Positions 59,202 through 64,000 of a stretch of 64,000 nucleotides of DNA are shown piece after piece. The position numbers and the translations under genes were made by a program. This DNA is from Litsea cubeba (lineage: Eukaryota; Streptophyta; Magnoliopsida; Laurales; Lauraceae). The stretch is from the NCBI GenBank assembly GCA_012931725.1, contig CM022953.1, positions 30,263,453 through 30,327,452 on the forward strand. Direction: 5' to 3'. Numbering within the stretch: the stretch's first letter is position 1; the number at the start of each line of letters is the position of its first letter. A model generated the notes under the pieces. The model did not search any database. It was not told where the DNA came from and was given only the letters and a program-made list of their open reading frames with translations.

Positions 59202-60188
59202 ATGGCAACCAATACAGGGAATAAGAAAGCACCTTTGTTTGATGGTTCTAATTACTTCTTCTGGAAGATCAGAATGCAGGCTTTCATTAAGTCACTTGGC
59301 TATGATGTCTGGGAGACTGTTAGAGTCGGTTACAATATTGCCATTGTACCCAATGATGCTGCAACGAAGAAGTTAGCAGACAACGACTCTAAGGCGCAGA
59401 ATGCACTCTTTAGTGGCCTTGTGGACAGCGAGCTGGTCAAAGTAATTGCATGCAAAATAGCCAAGGAAATATGGGACAAGTTGAAAAGCATTCATGAAGG
59501 AGATGAGAAGATCAAAGAAGCAAAATTGCAAACCCATCGCTCTCAATTTGAATCTCTTCGCATGGAGGAAAGCGAGAATGTTGACTCATATTTGCAACGA
59601 GTGAACGAAGTCACGAATGACATTCGTGGACTAGGGGAGGAGATTAAAGAACCAGTCATCGTCAAAAAGATTCTAAGATCTCTTCTTCCCCGGTTTGATT
59701 CAAAAGTCTCAGCCATAGAAGAAGCCAAGGATCTGAATGAATTTTCCATGGATGAGTTGCATGGTTCACTCACTGCCTATGAGATGCGCATAGGTAAGAC
59801 GTCTTCATCTGATAGAGAAGCGGCCTTCAAAGTTCAGAAAAAGGGAAAAGAGACTGCTGGTCATGATTCGGATACTGATGATGATGAGCTTGAGGCTCAA
59901 TTTGTTAGAAAGCTGAAGAAAGGAAGCAATGGAAAGTACAAAGGGAAGCTACCCTTTAAATGCTTCAATTGTGGCGGTGTTGGTCACTTTGCTGCGAAGT
60001 GTCCGCTGAAAGAAAATAATGATGATGACTCTTATGTTGATAAGAGTAAGTGGAAGAAAAATTTCAGAAAAAGGGGCAAAGCAAAAAGCTTCATCAGTCA
60101 ATATAATGACAGCACGTCTGAAACTTCAGACGATGATGAATCAGCCGAGGCAACTGAAGCTCTCTTCATGGTTACCGTTGAAGAATAA
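59202..60188 (+). pseudogene. Copia gag with premature TAA
   Basis: The ATG at 59202 (MATNTGNKKAP) is the first in-frame ATG. The open frame begins earlier only through a TTG at 59190. The protein has the PLFDGSNYFFWKIRMQAF N-terminal motif, a UBN2-like region and the knuckle CFNCGGVGHFAAKC, then a Ser/Asp-rich acidic region. TAA at 60186-60188 stands where the related copy at 51319-52614 has GAA, within an acidic run, and the same frame continues directly into the coiled coil and pol. Gag would coat element RNA in particles. Confidence 0.9.
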
Positions 60189-61961
60189 GAGGAGCAAGAG
60201 CCGAAAGAGGAAGAGGAGGCTGAGGTCAATCTCGAAGAAGAACTCATTGCCGCACTTGAGGAGCTTAGCATGGAACGAAAAACAAGTAAGAAAAATCTGA
60301 AACTTCTTCATGAATCTGAAAGTTCAATTATTGCTTTGAAAACTCAAGTTGAAGAATATAAAAGAATGGTGGAAGTCCTTCAAAATCAAATAAGTATCAA
60401 AAAGGAAGAGGCTATGAAACTTGAAACTGAAATCGCTAGAGTAAAGGCTGAAAACTTGGAAAGTAGCCGAAAACTCAAAGCACTCCAAGCGATTGAAGGG
60501 ACAATGAAACTCAATGAAATTCTGAAATTTCAAAAGCCCTTCCACAATAAATTTGGTATTGGATTTGAAACCGGAGCACCTTCTTTGTTTATGAAACAAA
60601 GTGCCATACCTCTCAAGGCTACAAAGCTTCAAATTCAGCCTAGTATTGAGATGGTCAATAAGAAAAGGTTTGTGAAGTTTAACCAGCCACCTAAGAAAGG
60701 AAGAATGTTCAGATTCTATGGTTATTGCTATCATTGTAATAGATATGGACATAAAAGAGCTGATTGCAAATTCTATGTTAGAAACAACCCATTTGTGACT
60801 AGGAATCCTTTTTCAATCCTAAACAGCCACAAAATTGAGTGCTATATGTGTCATAATTATGGACACTTGGCTAGGGATTGTAGGTTGCCTATTGCTAACC
60901 AATTTCAGGTTGAAAAGAAACCCAAGTTAGTTATGGCATGGAGGGCAAAGAAAAGGGAAGGTAATTCCAAAGAATCTCTCATTGTGCAAACGGCATTCAA
61001 TGCACAAAAGAAGACAGCACCATGGGTCCTTGATAGTGGCTGTTCAAGCCATATGACAGGTGATAAGGAAAAATTCGTCAAATTACAGCACTATGAAGGC
61101 GGATCAGTGAAGTTTGGTAACAATGATGGTGCCAAAATCTGCGGAAAAGGTGTTGTTCAGCTAAAGGCAAACAAGATCAGATCAGACGAGGTCTTATATG
61201 TGTCTGGACTAAGACACAACTTGCTTAGTGTGAGCCAGATCTGTGACAAAGGCCATGAAGTTGTCTTCACTAAGAATGGTTTTGCTATCAAGAAGTGTAG
61301 CAACGGCAAAACAGTGGCTACTGGATCTAGGACTGCTGGAAATCTCTATACATTGTCAGATGGAGCTGAAAAGACTTGCTTGATGAGTCGGACAGAGGAA
61401 AGTTGGTTGTGGCACAAACGCCTTGGGCATCTAAACTTTGATAACATGTCAAAGATTTGCAATTCAAAGGCTGTCAGAGGTATGTCTACAGTTGAAAAGC
61501 CTTCCAACCCCATTTGCGATTCTTGTCAAAAGGGAAAGCAAACGAGGGTAATGTTCAAGTCAAAGGAGCATCATTCAAAGAAACCTCTTGAACTAGTGCA
61601 CACTGATCTCTGTGGACCGATGCGAACTCAAAGCACCAATGGAGATAAGTATTTTATGTTATGCATTGATGATTATACTCGTATGACATGGGTATTGTTT
61701 CTTAAGCATAAACATCAAGCACTTGATTGTTTTAAAGTGTTTAAAGCACAGGTTGAAAATATGCTTGGAAAACGTATCAAGATTTTAAGGTCTGATCGAG
61801 GCGGTGAATTCACATCTGAAGAGTTCACTAACTATTGTGAGCACCATGGCATTCAAAGACAGTATTCAGCCCCTAGAACTCCACAGCAAAATGGAGTTGT
61901 GGAACGGAAAAATCGCACCATTCAAGAGATGGCACGAGCACTTCGCTCAAGGGTAGAGTAA
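60189..61961 (+). pseudogene. Copia pol, truncated in integrase and fused to satellite
   Basis: This is in frame with gag after its TAA. It begins with an acidic segment and a coiled coil (SKKNLKLLHESESSIIALK region onward). Two CCHC knuckles follow, CYHCNRYGHKRADC and CYMCHNYGHLARDC, then the protease WVLDSGCSSHMTGD, GAG-pre-integrase WHKRLGHLNFDNMSKIC, and integrase VHTDLCGPM, CIDDYTRMTW, LRSDRGGEF and TPQQNGVVERKN, so the D,D,E residues are present. After TIQEMAR the frame runs into satellite, adding ALRSRVE before a stop at 61959-61961. Reverse transcriptase and RNase H are absent. Confidence 0.9.
61929..61933 (+). other. Retrotransposon-satellite deletion junction
   Basis: ATGGC is shared by the element (GAGATGGCTCG in the 46395-53813 copy, sense strand) and by a satellite monomer type (CTGAAATGGCACGAGCAC, for example at 4170 and 43670). 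A five-base microhomology at the break suggests end-joining or template switching. Confidence 0.75.
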
Positions 61962-64000
61962 CTTACAGGAACTGACGGTTCGTAAATAGAGCTCCCAGTT
62001 CGAGAATTGCGACCGAAAAATATTAATTTCCAACACTTCGGCTCAAAAAAGGCCCGCCGGGGGTCCGGAACAGAAAACGTTTGCGGGAAAATTACTGAAA
62101 TGGCATGAGCACTTCGCTCGAGGGTAGAGTAACTTGTAGGAACTGACGGTTCGCAAATAGGGTTCCCGGTTAGAGAATTAAGGCCGAAACATGGTAATTT
62201 CCAACACTTAGGTTCAAAAACAGCCTGCCGGGGGTCCGGAATGGGAAACGGCCACGGGAGAATTCCGAAACCGGTACGAGCACTTCGCTCAAGGGTAGAG
62301 TAACTTGTAGGAACACACGGTTCGCAAATAGGGCTCCAGATTAAAGAATTACGACCGAAACTTGGTAATTTCCAACACTTAGGCTCGAAAACGGCCCGCC
62401 GGGTTCCGGAACGGGAAACGGCCGTGGGAAAATTCCAAAACTGGCACGAGCACTTCGCTCGAGGGTAGAGTAACTTGTAGGAACTGACGGTTCGCAAATA
62501 GGGCTCCCGGTTAGAGAATTACAACCGAAACATGTTAATTTCCAACACTTAGGCTCGAAAACGGACCGCCGGGGGTCCGGAATGGGAAACGGCCACGGAA
62601 AAATTCTGAAACTGGCATGAGCACTTTGCTCGTGGGTAGAGTAACTTGTAGGAATTGACGGTTCGCTAATAGGGCTCCTGGTTTGAGAATTACGACCGAA
62701 ACATGGTAATTTCCAACACTTAGGCTCGAAAACGGCCCGCCCGGGGTCCGGAATGGGAAACAGCCACGGCAAAATTCTGAAACCGGCACGAGCACTTCGC
62801 TCGAGGGTAGAGTAACTTGTAGGATCTGACGGTTCGCAAATAGGGCTCCCGGTTAGAGAATTACGACCGAAACTTGGTAATATCCAACACTTAGGCTCGA
62901 AAACGGCCCGCCGGTGGTCCGGAATGGGAAACGGCCGTGGGAAAATTCTGAAACAGGCACGAGCACTTCACTCGAGGGTAGAGTAACTTGTAGGAATTGA
63001 CGGTTCGCAAATAAGGCTCCCGGTTAGAGAATTAACACCGAAACATGGTAATTTCCAATACTTAGGCTCGAAAACGGCCCGCCGGGGCTCTGGATCGGGA
63101 AACGGCCATGGGGAAATTTCAAAACCGAAATGAGCACTTTTCTTGAGGGTAGAGTAACTTGTAGGAACTAACGGTTCGCAAATAAGGCCCCCGGTTAGAG
63201 AATTACGACCGAAACATGGTAATTTCCAGCACTTAGGCTCGTAAATGGCCTGCCGGGGGGTCCGGAATGGGAAACGGCCGCGGGAAAATTCTAAAACCAG
63301 CACGAGCACTTCGTTCAAGGGTAGACTACGACGGTTCGCAAATAGGGCTCCCGGTTAGAGAATTACGACTGAAACTTGCTAATATCCAACACTTAGGCTC
63401 GAAAACGGCCCGCCGGTGGTCCGGAATGGGAAATGGCCAAGGGAAAATTTTGAAACTGGCACGACCACTTCGCTCGAGGGTAGAGTAACTTGTAGGAATT
63501 GATGGTTCACAAATAGGGCTCCCGGTTAGAGAATTAAGACCGAAACATGGTAATTTCCAACACTTAAGCTCGAAAATGGCCCCCCGGGGGTCCGGAATGG
63601 GAAACGGCCACGGGAAAATTCTAAAACCGGTACGAGCACTTCGTTCGTGGGTAGAGTAACTTGTAGGAACTGACGGTTCGCAAATAAGGCTCCAGATTAG
63701 AGAATTACGACCGAAACTTGGTAATTTCCAACACTTAGGCTCGAAAACGGCCCGCCGGGTTCCGGAATGGGAAACGGCCGTGGGAAAATTCCGAAACCGG
63801 CACGAGCACTTCACTCGAGTGTAGAGTAACTTGTAGGAACTGACGGTTCGCAAATAGGGCTCCCGGTTAGAGAATTACAATCGAAACATGTTAATTTCCA
63901 ACACTTAGGCTCGAAAACAGACCGCCGGGGGTCCGGAATGGAAAACGGCTGCGGGAAAATTTCGAAACTTGCATGAGCACTTCGCTCGAGGGTAGAGTAA
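61934..64000 (+). repeat. Satellite array D
   Basis: About 12 monomers, same orientation, running to the window edge. The order of monomer types after the junction (AAAACGTTTGC monomer, TTAGGTTCAAAAA monomer, then the CCAGATTA and CGGACCG types) matches 4130-5500 and 6000-6700 of array A. One monomer near 63330 has lost about 12 bp. Confidence 0.93.

Larger units (their letters stand above)
58016..61933 (+). mobile_element. Truncated copia family 2 element (5' LTR, gag, partial pol)
   Basis: It starts TGTTGGAATTTGAG after CCGGT (58011-58015), at the same satellite position as the solo LTR at 9708. It holds a 1118-bp LTR, primer site, gag, protease and integrase core, then ends inside integrase at about 61933. 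Reverse transcriptase, RNase H, polypurine tract, 3' LTR and right target duplication are missing. The sequence runs directly into a satellite monomer, with ATGGC shared by both partners at the join. A TAA at 60186-60188 breaks gag-pol. Confidence 0.93.

Noticed and set aside
762..64000. True CENP-B box in the satellite
   Set aside because: CTTCGCTCGAGGGTAG matches only part of the nTTCGnnnnAnnCGGGn pattern, and the CGGG part is missing. The agreement in length with human alpha satellite (171 bp) is coincidence.

Overview
The window looks like plant nuclear heterochromatin, most likely a (peri)centromeric or other large satellite block. About 45 kb of the 64 kb is one tandem satellite with a monomer of about 171 bp (170-bp variants are common). 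All copies lie in the same orientation. The remainder is Ty1-copia LTR retrotransposons inserted into the array, plus 0.76 kb of unrecognised sequence at the left edge. I see no host protein-coding gene, tRNA or rRNA. The plant assignment rests on the copia element types, the tRNA-iMet-type primer binding sites and the satellite/retroelement architecture. I cannot name the species.

Layout. 1-761: non-satellite flank with a 19-20 bp minisatellite. 762-9707: satellite array A, which holds an older 9-monomer higher-order duplication. 9708-16416: a solo LTR (about 1.1 kb, TSD CCGGT) of copia family 2, split by a nested copia family 1 element (9946-15535; 239-bp LTRs that look identical; TSD ATACC; gag-pol broken by two nonsense codons and one frameshift). 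16417-46394: satellite array B, arranged as higher-order repeats (HORs). A marker monomer recurs at 19392, 23493, 27585, 31001, 33565, 35953, 38513, 41761 and 44837, giving units of about 24, 24, 20, 15, 14, 15, 19 and 18 monomers. 46395-53813: a complete but heavily mutated family 2 copia element on the minus strand (TSD TTGGA). 53814-58015: satellite array C. 58016-61933: a 5'-LTR-bearing family 2 element truncated inside integrase and fused to satellite at an ATGGC microhomology. 61929-64000: satellite array D.

How the parts relate. The family 2 insertions at 9708 and 58016 occupy the same position (after CCGGT) in the same monomer context. An uninterrupted version of that context is present at 54578. 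This suggests that one insertion was copied along with the array, and then became a solo LTR in one copy and a truncated element in the other. None of the three elements has an intact gag-pol reading frame, so none looks autonomous as sequenced.

The most unusual feature is in the family 2 LTR. Downstream of its TATA box, all four LTR copies carry a run of eight small stem-loops within about 175 nt. They share an almost invariant hexaloop TTGGTG but have unrelated stems, and the imperfect pairs are G-T on the LTR sense strand. The run is followed by a C-run hairpin next to the LTR end. Upstream, U3 holds six GTCGACC boxes spaced mostly 21 bp apart. Together they look like a structured RNA leader and a repeated promoter element of a plant retrotransposon family.
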